Origin: Planctomycetales bacterium
Lineage (GTDB): Bacteria; Planctomycetota; Planctomycetia; Pirellulales; Thermoguttaceae
DNA: 8,161 nt
NCBI GenBank assembly: GCA_007122045.1
Contig: SKJM01000432.1
Span: 1-8,161, forward strand
Direction of reading: 5' to 3'
Shown here: piece after piece, positions 1-6,224 of the stretch
Position numbering within the stretch: the first letter of the stretch is position 1
Layout of the letters: every line of letters starts with the position of its first letter
Made by a program: the position numbers and the translations under genes
The notes under the pieces: generated by a model
Told to the model about the DNA's origin: nothing
What the model saw: only the letters and a program-made list of their open reading frames with translations
Database searches by the model: none

Positions 1-162
1 GACATGCGGTATACGCCCCGGCTGAAGTTCCTGCTGGACCAGGGGGTGAAGCGGTCGATTGAAATTGCGACGATCCTCCGCGAGGTCCTGCCCGACCAGC
101 CCGAGGGCGCCGGCGAACCCGGCGCGCCCCCCCACGATTCCAGTTCCGACGCCGCCCCCTAG
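1..162 (+). CDS. rbfA: Ribosome-binding factor A, C-terminal fragment (5' end outside window)
   Basis: Reading frame 1 is open from the window edge to TAG at 160-162 and gives 53 residues. It begins DMRYTPRLKFLLDQGVKRS and continues with IEIATILREVLP. This matches the end of the RbfA KH-like fold, where a 'hLDMRYTPxLxFxxDxS' strand is followed by a helix carrying 'I..IL.E'. RbfA binds the 30S subunit during 16S rRNA 5'-end maturation and cold adaptation. After the conserved helix comes an Asp/Pro/Gly/Ala-rich tail of about 20 residues, which is usual for RbfA tails that vary between species. The next gene starts 25 bp downstream, suggesting co-transcription. Only the last third or so of the protein is visible, so the identification rests on one conserved block. 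Confidence 0.85.
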   Translation, partial: DMRYTPRLKFLLDQGVKRSIEIATILREVLPDQPEGAGEPGAPPHDSSSDAAP

Positions 163-187
163 ACCTCCCCCGCAAAGGCCGAACCCC

Positions 188-1081
188 ATGGCATCCGAGA
201 GCCGCACCAGCCAGTTCGTTCATCTGCACGAGGTGCTGCAGAAGCACTGCAAGCCGGTTGCCGCCGACCCCCAGCGGTCGGTGCTCGAGCACCTGCTGTT
301 CGCCTGCGTGCTGGAAGGCGCGCATTACGAGCCGGCGGAAGAGAGTTTTGCCGGGCTGGTGCACACGTTTTTTGATTGGAATGAGGTTCGCGTCACCTCC
401 ATCGCCGAGTTGGCCGAGGTGATGGCAAGCCTGCCCAATCCGCGACGCGCCGCCCACCGCGTCAAGCGCGTCCTCCACAGCCTGTTCGAGGAGAATTTCT
501 CCTTCGACCTGGAGGGTCTGCGCAAGCAGAACCTGGGACCGACGATCCAATGGCTGGAAAAGTTGGAAGGCACCGACCGTTTTGTCGTCGCGTATGTGGT
601 CCAAGCCGCCCTGGGCGGGCACGCCATCCCGATCGATCCCGGCACCATGCGCGCCCTGCACGTCGCCGACCTGGCGACCGACGAGGACGTGGCCGCCGGC
701 GTGGTTGGCGGTTTGGAGCGGGCGGTCCCGAAGGCCAAGGGAATCGAGTTCGGCTCCCTGCTGCACCAGTTGGGAGCCGATTTCGCGGCGAATCCCTACT
801 CGCCCAAGATGCGCAGTATCCTGTTGGAGGTGAATCCCCAGTGTGGAAGCCGGCTGCCGAAACGCCGCGACGGGCGAAGGGCCCGAACGGCGGCCAAAAA
901 AACTCACGCAGCCGAGGCCGCGACGCCGGGCGAGGGGGAGCCGGCCCAGGAGCCACCGCCGGTTGCCGGCAAGAAAAAGCAGGAGCAACCGCCGGTTACC
1001 AAGAACAAGGCGCCGCAGGAACCGGATGCCGCCCAGGGCACGCCGGCGCCCGAGACGCCCGCCAAACCCAAGCCCCGGTGA
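188..1081 (+). CDS. Degenerate HhH-GPD (endonuclease III-like) family protein, probably not a glycosylase
   Basis: 297 aa. ATG 188 is preferred because AAAGG lies at 174-178, 9 bases upstream; longer in-frame starts would run into rbfA. Residues about 10-220 are helical and follow the endonuclease III layout: an N-terminal helical part (LEHLLFACVLEG, 33-44), 'SIAELAEVMASLPNPRRAAHRVKRVL' (71-96, cf. EndoIII 'A..I'), then 'LEGLRKQNLGPTIQWLEKLEGTDRFVVAYVV' (108-138) and 'HAIPIDPGTMRAL' (145-157). In EndoIII the hairpin reads LPGVGRKTA with the catalytic Lys, followed by the strand carrying VDTHV with the catalytic Asp. Here the hairpin is LEGTDRFVV, so the Lys position is Phe132, while Asp150 is kept. 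The four-Cys iron-sulfur loop is absent; one Cys (219) remains near that place. Residues about 222-297 form a Lys/Pro/Ala/Glu tail of low complexity that includes a PPP run at 256-258. The fold assignment is by motif and order only. DNA or RNA binding without base excision is an inference. Confidence 0.72.
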   Translation: MASESRTSQFVHLHEVLQKHCKPVAADPQRSVLEHLLFACVLEGAHYEPAEESFAGLVHTFFDWNEVRVTSIAELAEVMASLPNPRRAAHRVKRVLHSLFEENFSFDLEGLRKQNLGPTIQWLEKLEGTDRFVVAYVVQAALGGHAIPIDPGTMRALHVADLATDEDVAAGVVGGLERAVPKAKGIEFGSLLHQLGADFAANPYSPKMRSILLEVNPQCGSRLPKRRDGRRARTAAKKTHAAEAATPGEGEPAQEPPPVAGKKKQEQPPVTKNKAPQEPDAAQGTPAPETPAKPKPR

Positions 1082-1144
1082 ACGTCCGGCGAGGGTTGCC
1101 GCCCCGCCGGCTCGGTGGACTTGATCAGAACGAGAGTGTGTGAC

Positions 1145-3463
1145 GTGTTGCCTGATTCCCGGAACTGTTCCCACAAGCTGGTGACGTGCGTCCTGCTGGC
1201 CGCCGTGGTTGGATGCCCGGCCGGGTGGAGGCTTCAACGCGCCTCGGCCGCCGGCGCAGACGCACCGGCGCCGCACGAGGCCCTCCAACTTCACCCGCCT
1301 CCCGAACCCTTCGTGCCCGCCCGACCGCGCACCCCCACCGACCGCTGGCGGATCGAGGCGCTGGCGCTGTTCGCCACGGCGCGGGCGGCCCAGCAGCAGC
1401 AACAGTACGAGACCGCCCTGCGCCTGTACCAGCGGGCGCTGCGCCTCGATCCCCAGGCGGCGCCCATCGCCCGCGCCATCGTGCCGCTGGCGTTCCAACT
1501 GAAGCGGCCGGCGGTGGCGGTTCGGTACGCGTTGCGGGCGGTCGAACTCGAAGAGGCCGACCCCGTGCTGCTGCGCCGGCTGGCGGAGTACCTGACCGAG
1601 CAGGGCGATTGGGAGCAGGCGGTTCGCCTGTATGAACGCGCACTGGCCGTCCGCGAAGGCCGGCCCGAAACGGCCGCCGACGTCCTCGACCGCATGAGGG
1701 TGGGCCGGCTCTGCCATGTCATCGAACGCCACGAGGACGCGGCCGAGCACTTCGCCCGCGTACTCCGCGCCCTGGAGAACCCAGAGGACTTCGCCCTCGA
1801 CGCGGAAACGGTCAAGGCGCTGCTCGGCGATCCCCCCTCGACCTACTCCCTGTTTGCCGACGTGTTCCTGGCGGCCGGCCGCCTCGAGGAGGCGCAAGCG
1901 GCGTACCGGAAGGCCCACGAGGCGGCTCCCGACCCCGCACGGCTCGAAGTGAACCGCGCGCGGGTCTTTCTCGAAAGCGGCCGGCCCGACGAGGCGCTGG
2001 AGGCCCTGGAGGCCGCCTTCGAGCACGACCTCGGCCCCGACAGCACGACCCCCTACCGCGTGCTGCTCGACGTGCTCGGCCGGCTGGACCGGACCGGCGA
2101 GGCGCTGCCGCGCCTCGAGGCACTGCGCGAGCGGCAGGGCGACGCGCCTGCCGTGCGATACGTCCTCGCGGAGCAGTACCTGCGGCACGGCAAGCTCGAC
2201 GAGGCGGCGGAACTGTACGAGCAACTGCTCGACGAGGCGCCCACCATGCCCGGATTCCGAGGCCTGGTCGAAGCGTATCGCCGGGGCGGCCGGGTGGAGC
2301 CCCTGCTGCGGGTCGCCGGCGCCCTGGCCGACAAAGCGGGTGCGCTCGACGGGCTCGACGGCGAAGAGGAAGAAATCGCCCAGGACGACGAATTGCTCGA
2401 AAAGCTGATCGAGGCGGCGCGCGAGCGAAAACAGCAGGCCGAGGACGGGTTGGATCACGGCCGCGCATTGGCCACCGCCCTGTTGGCCCTCGAAGGCGGC
2501 CGGTTCGACGACGCCGGCGAGTTCTTCGACCTGGCCGCGGCCGCACGCCCCCAACGGGCCGCCGAACTGCTCGTCACCTGGGGAATCGGGCTCCTGCTGG
2601 GCGATGAGCCCGCCAAGGCGGCCGGCGTCTTCCGCCGCGCGATCGACCAGGACGTGCAGCCGAAAAGCAACCCGCTGTTTTACTTCTACCTGGCCGGGGC
2701 CCTGGAAGTGGACGGCCGCACCGACGAGGCCCTGGAGGCGGCCCGGAAGGCGGCCGAACTCGATCCCGACTCGCCCCGCATCCAGGGGCGCGTGGGCTGG
2801 GTGTACTACCATGCCGGCCGATACGACGAGGCGATCGACGCCTATCGCGGGCTCATCGAGCGGTTCGACGACGACCACACGTCGCCCAACACCCGCGACG
2901 TCATGCGGCAGGGCCGCCTCATCCTCTCGCACCTCCACGTGCTCCGGGACGATTACCCCGGGGCCGAGCGCTGGCTCGAAGAAGTGCTCGACGAGTTCCC
3001 CGACGACCCGGGCGCGCTGAACGACCTGGGCTACCTCTGGGCCGACCAGAACAAGAACCTGCATCGCGCGCTGGAGATGATCGAGCGGGCGGTCGCCGCC
3101 GAGCCCGACAACGCCGCCTTCCGCGACAGCCTCGGCTGGGTCTACTACCGGCTGGGCCGCTACGAGGAGGCCGTGGTCGAACTGGAGAAGGCGGCCGGCC
3201 TGGAACACGAGCCCGACCCGATCATCCTCGACCACTTGGGCGACGCCTACGCGGCCACCGGCCGCACCGAAGAAGCCCACAAAACCTGGCGCCGCGCGGC
3301 CGAAGCCTTCCACAAGGCCGACCAGCCGGAGAAGGCCGCCGAGGTCAAAAAGAAAATAACCGATTCTCAGGACCGTCCCGATGCTCACGCCACGCCGGCC
3401 GCCCCACCGAACGGGGCGAACGGCGCCGGCGCGACCACCGGACGGCTGCCTTTCCATACTTAG
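1145..3463 (+). CDS. TPR-repeat lipoprotein
   Basis: 772 aa from GTG 1145; an upstream GTG 1115 would add 10 residues but has no ribosome site, whereas GAGAG at 1132-1136 sits 8 bases before GTG 1145. The N-terminus is a short basic part, then LVTCVLLAAVVG and Cys24, a lipoprotein-type cleavage site, so export and lipid anchoring are likely. A Pro-rich linker (about 25-65, with PPP at 51-53 and Q5 at 83-87) leads to tandem TPRs filling about 68-735. Clear units include YETALRLYQRALRLDP, WEQAVRLYERAL, LEEAQAAYRKAHEA, LDEAAELYEQLLDEAP, TDEALEAARKAAELDPDS and YDEAIDAYRGL. An acidic stretch near 400-425 splits the array. The last 110 residues (LNDLGYLWADQN, DSLGWVYYRLGRYEEA, IILDHLGDAYAATGRTEEA) match the C-terminal pattern of many proteobacterial TPR lipoproteins, such as the one encoded beside lolB in Pseudomonas. 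TPRs are protein-binding scaffolds; the partner is unknown. A charged, Pro/Gly-rich tail ends the protein. yebC starts 13 bp downstream. Confidence 0.88.
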   Translation: MLPDSRNCSHKLVTCVLLAAVVGCPAGWRLQRASAAGADAPAPHEALQLHPPPEPFVPARPRTPTDRWRIEALALFATARAAQQQQQYETALRLYQRALRLDPQAAPIARAIVPLAFQLKRPAVAVRYALRAVELEEADPVLLRRLAEYLTEQGDWEQAVRLYERALAVREGRPETAADVLDRMRVGRLCHVIERHEDAAEHFARVLRALENPEDFALDAETVKALLGDPPSTYSLFADVFLAAGRLEEAQAAYRKAHEAAPDPARLEVNRARVFLESGRPDEALEALEAAFEHDLGPDSTTPYRVLLDVLGRLDRTGEALPRLEALRERQGDAPAVRYVLAEQYLRHGKLDEAAELYEQLLDEAPTMPGFRGLVEAYRRGGRVEPLLRVAGALADKAGALDGLDGEEEEIAQDDELLEKLIEAARERKQQAEDGLDHGRALATALLALEGGRFDDAGEFFDLAAAARPQRAAELLVTWGIGLLLGDEPAKAAGVFRRAIDQDVQPKSNPLFYFYLAGALEVDGRTDEALEAARKAAELDPDSPRIQGRVGWVYYHAGRYDEAIDAYRGLIERFDDDHTSPNTRDVMRQGRLILSHLHVLRDDYPGAERWLEEVLDEFPDDPGALNDLGYLWADQNKNLHRALEMIERAVAAEPDNAAFRDSLGWVYYRLGRYEEAVVELEKAAGLEHEPDPIILDHLGDAYAATGRTEEAHKTWRRAAEAFHKADQPEKAAEVKKKITDSQDRPDAHATPAAPPNGANGAGATTGRLPFHT

Positions 3464-3476
3464 CACCGAGGTTGCC

Positions 3477-4229
3477 ATGGCGGGTCACTCCCACTGGGCG
3501 GGCATCAAGCACAAGAAAGCGCTGGTCGACGCCAAACGCGGTAAGATGTGGAGCAAGCTCTCGAAGGCCATCATTGTGGCGGCCAGGCTCGGCGGCGGCG
3601 ATCCCAGCGCCAACCTCCGCCTGCGCTACGCCATCGACGACGCCAAGGCCGTGAGCATGCCCAAGGACAACATCGAGCGGGCGATCAAGAAGGGCACCGG
3701 CGAACTGGCGTCGGAAGCGCTCGAAGAAGTGGTCTACGAGGGCTACGGCGCCGGGGGCGTGGCCGTCCTGTGCGAAATCCTCACCGACAACCGCAACCGC
3801 ACCGCGCCGGAAATCCGCAAGATCTTCGAAATGTGCGACGGCAAGCTCGGCAGCACCGGCTGCGTGGCGTGGATGTTCGACCTGAAGGGACTGTTCCTCG
3901 TGCCCGCCGATCAGACCGACGAAGACACCCTCATGGAGATTGCCCTGGAGGCCGGCGCCGACGACGTCCGCCGCGACGGCGACAACTACGAAATCACTTG
4001 CGACCCCTCCGTCTACGACGCCGTCGCCGCGGCGCTGCGGGAGGCCGGCATCCGGCCCGAGGCCAGCCAGGTGACCAAGACGCCGCAAACCACCGTCGAC
4101 CTCGACGCCGACACGGCCCGCAAGGTGCTCAAGCTCATGGACCGCCTCGACGAACACGACGACGTGCAGAACGTTTCCGCCAACTTCAACGTCCCCGATG
4201 ACGTGATGGCGGAAATTGGCGAGAGCTGA
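3477..4229 (+). CDS. yebC: YebC/PmpR/TACO1-family translation or regulatory factor
   Basis: 250 aa, the normal family length (about 240-250). ATG 3477 has GAGG at 3468-3471, 5 bases upstream. The start MAGHSHWAGIKHKKALVDAKRGK is the hallmark N-terminus. It is followed by LGGGDPSANLRLRYAIDDAK (38-57), MPKDNIERAIKKGTG (61-75), YEGYGAGGVAVLCEILTDNRNRTAPEIRKIF (87-117), GCVAWMFDLKG (128-138) and the C-terminal VQNVSANFNVP (230-240). All three family domains are present and unbroken. Members were first described as DNA-binding regulators (PmpR), but TACO1 and recent bacterial work point to the ribosome and relief of stalling at proline-rich stretches. The acidic C-terminal half agrees with the family. 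In many bacteria yebC stands before ruvC; here it follows a TPR lipoprotein gene and is the last gene of the unit, with a convergent sigma gene next. Confidence 0.96.
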   Translation: MAGHSHWAGIKHKKALVDAKRGKMWSKLSKAIIVAARLGGGDPSANLRLRYAIDDAKAVSMPKDNIERAIKKGTGELASEALEEVVYEGYGAGGVAVLCEILTDNRNRTAPEIRKIFEMCDGKLGSTGCVAWMFDLKGLFLVPADQTDEDTLMEIALEAGADDVRRDGDNYEITCDPSVYDAVAAALREAGIRPEASQVTKTPQTTVDLDADTARKVLKLMDRLDEHDDVQNVSANFNVPDDVMAEIGES

Positions 4230-4307
4230 TTCGGTTTCCCTCCCTCCTTCTTCCTCCCATTTTTCTGCCCGCAATCTTCTTGGCTCTTCTTACCTTGGAC
4301 CAGTCCC

Positions 4308-4338
4308 CGGCGGGCCCGTCGACGGTTGCGGCCCGCCG
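4308..4338. terminator. GC-rich hairpin between convergent genes, possible bidirectional terminator
   Basis: CGGCGGGCC (4308-4316) and GGCCCGCCG (4330-4338) form a perfect 9-bp inverted repeat around a 13-base loop that itself contains the palindrome CGTCGACG. It lies in the 120-bp gap between the yebC stop (4229) and the sigma-gene stop (4350, other strand), where a terminator serving both is expected. No T-run follows on either strand, so it is not a classic intrinsic terminator. A pyrimidine-rich run (about 4237-4265) between the yebC stop and the hairpin could instead act as a Rho-type site. Position and stem are seen; function is inferred. Confidence 0.4.
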
Positions 4339-4349
4339 ACGCGGCGCCC

Positions 4350-5765
4350 TCAGTTCGCCTGGGCGACGGTTTCCTCGGCGCCGGCCGGCGTGTTCAGGAA
4401 GTCGGCCAGGCGGTCATCGTGCGCGGGGTCCTTCAGCTTTTCGAACGCCGCGCGCTCGATCTGCCGGACCCGTTCCCGGCTGATCCGGAACATCTTGCCG
4501 ATGTCGGCCAGGGTATAGTGGTGGCCGTCGGCCAGTCCGTAGTGCAGCCGGAGGATGTCGCGTTCGCGGGGATTCAACCGCCGCATCGCCGCGTGCAGCC
4601 GAGCCCCCAGCAGTTTCCGGTGCATCTCGCCGCCCACGTCGTGGTCCCGCTGGTCGGGCAGGACGTCGGCAAAGGTGCCCTCGTCGGCCCCCGAGGGGTC
4701 CTGGTCGAGCGACGTGATGCGGCGCTTGGCCTTCATGACGTCGCGGGTCTGGCTGAGCGTCAGGCCGGCCGCTTCGGCGATCTCCTCGTGCGTGGGAAGC
4801 CGGTTGTGCTTCTGCACCAGGGCCTGGGTGGCCGCATCGACCTTGCTCGCCTTTTCGACCGTCGCGCAGGGAACGCGCACGGTGCGGCTCTGCTCGGTGA
4901 TCGCCTTGTTGATCGCTTGGCGGATCCACCAGGTGGCGTAGGTGGCGAACTTGACCCCGCGGGTCGGATCGAACCGGTCGGTCGCGCACATCAGGCCGGT
5001 GTTGCCCTCCTGAATCAAGTCAGCGAAGGGCACGCCCCGTTGGCGGTAGCGCTTGGCGATCGACACCACCAGCCGCAGGTTGCCGTCGGCCAACTCGCGG
5101 CGGGCGGCATCGTATTCTCTGCGGAGCGCGCCGATCTCGAAAAGCTGCCGGTGAAGCCGATGGGGGGTGGCGTGGGTCAGCCGGGCCAGACGCCTCAGCT
5201 CCGCCCGGACCGTCTGGCGAAGCTGCACCGGCTTGTCGTCGCCGTGCCACTGGCGAAGCTGCTCCGCCAACGCGCGCATTCGCTCCGAAACGGCGTGCAG
5301 TTCGGCCAGCCCCGATGCGATATGCTCAAATCGGATGCGGAGCCCCGCCAGCGCGGCATCTGCCTGCCGATGGCGGCGGGCGATCCGGCGCCGCGCCTCG
5401 CGGCGCTCTGACGCCGTGCTGCTGCGGCTTCGCGCGAGGGCGAAATCGCGGGCGTTTCGCGCCAGCACCTGGCGGAGCCTCCGCACCACCGGCTCCAGCC
5501 CCGCCTTCGCCTGCGCGATTTCCGGCTTGGTTCGTTGCGGCACCTCGAGCGCCTTCTCCAGGCGCATCTCCCCGCGCACCACGGCCGTGAGCATTCGCTC
5601 GACGTGCCGCACCAGGTAGTTCTGCGCGTAAATCGCCCGCAGCAGCCGCGCGCGGCAATTGGCAACCCGCCCGGTGGCGGCCGCCTCGCCCTCGGCGTTG
5701 AAGCACGGAATGGCGCCTACCTGTTCCATGTAAACTTGAAGTGGATCGATATGCGTGGTCTTCAT
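4350..5765 (-). CDS. Sigma-70 family RNA polymerase sigma factor (RpoD/SigA-like, no region 1.1)
   Basis: 471 aa from ATG 5763-5765. That start is chosen because GGGAG (5776-5772) lies 6 bases upstream; a GTG at 5790-5792 would add 9 residues without a ribosome site. Region 1.2 is [14 protein letters not shown] (7-20). Residues about 75-215 form an Arg/Ala-rich helical non-conserved region. Region 2 starts at about 220 with [16 protein letters not shown] (229-244), [10 protein letters not shown] (249-258) and [17 protein letters not shown] (273-289). Region 3 has [13 protein letters not shown] (323-335), and region 4 has [15 protein letters not shown] (397-411) and [16 protein letters not shown] (429-444). 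Compared with E. coli RpoD, the -10 melting and contact residues F427, Y430, W433, W434 and Q437 are kept; Y425 is Val271 and T440 is Asn286. The region 4.2 -35 contacts (R430, E431, R434, Q435) are kept. It should therefore read near-housekeeping promoters. Absence of region 1.1 and these changes suit a group 2 paralogue rather than the principal sigma; a main-sigma role cannot be excluded. Confidence 0.93.
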   Translation of the reverse strand: MKTTHIDPLQVYMEQVGAIPCFNAEGEAAATGRVANCRARLLRAIYAQNYLVRHVERMLTAVVRGEMRLEKALEVPQRTKPEIAQAKAGLEPVVRRLRQVLARNARDFALARSRSSTASERREARRRIARRHRQADAALAGLRIRFEHIASGLAELHAVSERMRALAEQLRQWHGDDKPVQLRQTVRAELRRLARLTHATPHRLHRQLFEIGALRREYDAARRELADGNLRLVVSIAKRYRQRGVPFADLIQEGNTGLMCATDRFDPTRGVKFATYATWWIRQAINKAITEQSRTVRVPCATVEKASKVDAATQALVQKHNRLPTHEEIAEAAGLTLSQTRDVMKAKRRITSLDQDPSGADEGTFADVLPDQRDHDVGGEMHRKLLGARLHAAMRRLNPRERDILRLHYGLADGHHYTLADIGKMFRISRERVRQIERAAFEKLKDPAHDDRLADFLNTPAGAEETVAQAN

Positions 5766-5771
5766 CGTATT

Positions 5772-5795
5772 CTCCCGCGTGGTGTCGGCCACGCG
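5772..5795 (-). promoter_or_regulatory. Hairpin abutting the Shine-Dalgarno of the sigma gene
   Basis: On the - strand, CGCGTGG-CCGACA-CCACGCG (5795 down to 5776) is a perfect 7-bp stem with a 6-base loop. Its last G is the first base of the ribosome site GGGAG (5776-5772), which stands 6 bases before the ATG at 5765. A further pyrimidine run complementary to Shine-Dalgarno sequences, CCTCCTT (5816-5810), lies just upstream and could pair with GGAG instead. The stem, site and spacing are seen directly. That folding limits ribosome access, as in heat- or stress-responsive sigma leaders, is inference. Confidence 0.42.
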
Positions 5796-5839
5796 TCGGG
5801 GTCAATCCCAAGGAGGTTCGTTGCAAACAGTTTGTGTTG

Positions 5840-5991
5840 TTCCCACTTCCAAGTGCCCCTGGATGGCTCTGCCAGGAGGAGAACCGAGTGGGAAGCCCAC
5901 CAAGTAGGTGGGTCATGCAGCCGCAGACGAGGCGAGCGAATCTACGCGAATGTCATCCATGGCCCCCGGAGGGCATCGTGCCTCGTCTGCG
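5840..5991. ncRNA. Putative structured RNA or leader with three consecutive stem-loops
   Basis: Three stems follow one another. Stem 1 is TTCCCACT (5840-5847) with AGTGGGAA (5887-5894), enclosing a small TGGC-TCT-GCCA hairpin (5864-5874). Stem 2 is CCCACC-AAGTA-GGTGGG (5896-5912). Stem 3 is CGCAGACGAGGC (5922-5933) with GCCTCGTCTGCG (5980-5991), a perfect 12 bp; inside it is CGA/TCG (5937-5939/5976-5978) and then GCCC-CCGGA-GGGC (5962-5974). If read on the - strand this would be part of a long leader of the sigma gene. If read on the + strand it would be a free-standing RNA, and a weak GC hairpin (6024-6037) followed by a T-rich run (6050-6060) could end it. The sequence does not match the signatures I know for RNase P RNA, tmRNA, SRP RNA or common riboswitches. 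Strand and identity are open. Confidence 0.33.
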
Positions 5992-6181
5992 AACAGTGGC
6001 TTCGAAGAGTTCCAAGGAGGGCACGGCACGCACGCCGCGCACCGGCCCGTTCTAACTTTTCCTATTTCCCCGCTCCGGTAAGATGGGTTACCGTCCGCGG
6101 TACAATCTTGCGGATTCGAACAACGGTTCAGGCGAGCAGCCTTCCCGGAACCCCCCAATGGTGTAACCGTTCGCCGCCGGC

Positions 6182-6222
6182 TGGGGCCTGGTCTATTTTT
6201 CGGCCAGTCGAACCTGGCCCCA
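6182..6222 (-). terminator. Inverted repeat just after the isochorismatase stop, possible terminator
   Basis: TGGGGCC (6182-6188) and GGCCCCA (6216-6222) are perfectly complementary over 7 bp and enclose a smaller CTGG...CCAG stem (6188-6191 region with 6203-6207). On the - strand the structure begins 2 bases after the TAG at 6227-6225. There is no T-run after it; the only A/T-rich run (ATTTTT, 6195-6200) is in the loop. It may slow or end transcription, or protect the 3' end, but it is weak as an intrinsic terminator. Confidence 0.28.
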
Positions 6223-6224
6223 CG

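Larger units (their letters stand above)
5766..6224. other. 459-bp non-coding gap rich in inverted repeats
   Basis: This gap lies between the stop of the isochorismatase gene and the start of the sigma gene, both on the - strand, so it should hold the sigma promoter and leader. No reading frame here shows a recognisable protein. Inverted repeats from left to right are: 5776-5795; an 11-bp palindrome CAAACAGTTTG (5824-5834); 5840-5847 with 5887-5894; 5896-5912; 5922-5933 with 5980-5991; 6076-6093; 6122-6128 with 6165-6171; and 6182-6222. I could not place a convincing -35/-10 pair for the - strand. TACAAT at 6101-6106 (+) resembles a -10 but lacks a partner. Confidence 0.6.

Noticed and set aside
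59..187. N-terminal extension of the EndoIII-like gene
   Set aside because: It overlaps the rbfA end, is Pro/Arg-rich frame-shifted sequence, and ATG 188 has its own ribosome site.
1086..1110. CCGGCG/CGCCGG inverted repeat before the TPR gene
   Set aside because: Six GC pairs over a 13-base loop are common by chance at this GC content, and no T-run follows.
3345..4274. 309-aa open frame antisense to yebC
   Set aside because: It is the mirror of a well-conserved gene in GC-rich DNA; its Val/Gly/His-rich product matches nothing I recognise.
4326..5411. 361-aa open frame on + opposite the sigma gene
   Set aside because: A shadow of the sigma coding frame; it has no family motifs.
5810..5906. 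AAGGAGG followed by TTG 5821 and a 28-codon + strand frame
   Set aside because: A good ribosome site, but a TTG start only 4 bases away, a peptide without recognisable features, and the run is better explained as the complement of CCTCCTT in the sigma leader.
5741..6055. 104-aa + strand frame, and the 81-aa - strand frame at 5913-6158
   Set aside because: Composition is non-protein-like, both cross the inverted repeats, and neither has a ribosome site at its start.
6110..6124. GTTCGAATCC on the - strand, like a tRNA T-loop
   Set aside because: The flanking bases do not make a 5-bp T stem and no acceptor, D or anticodon arm can be placed.
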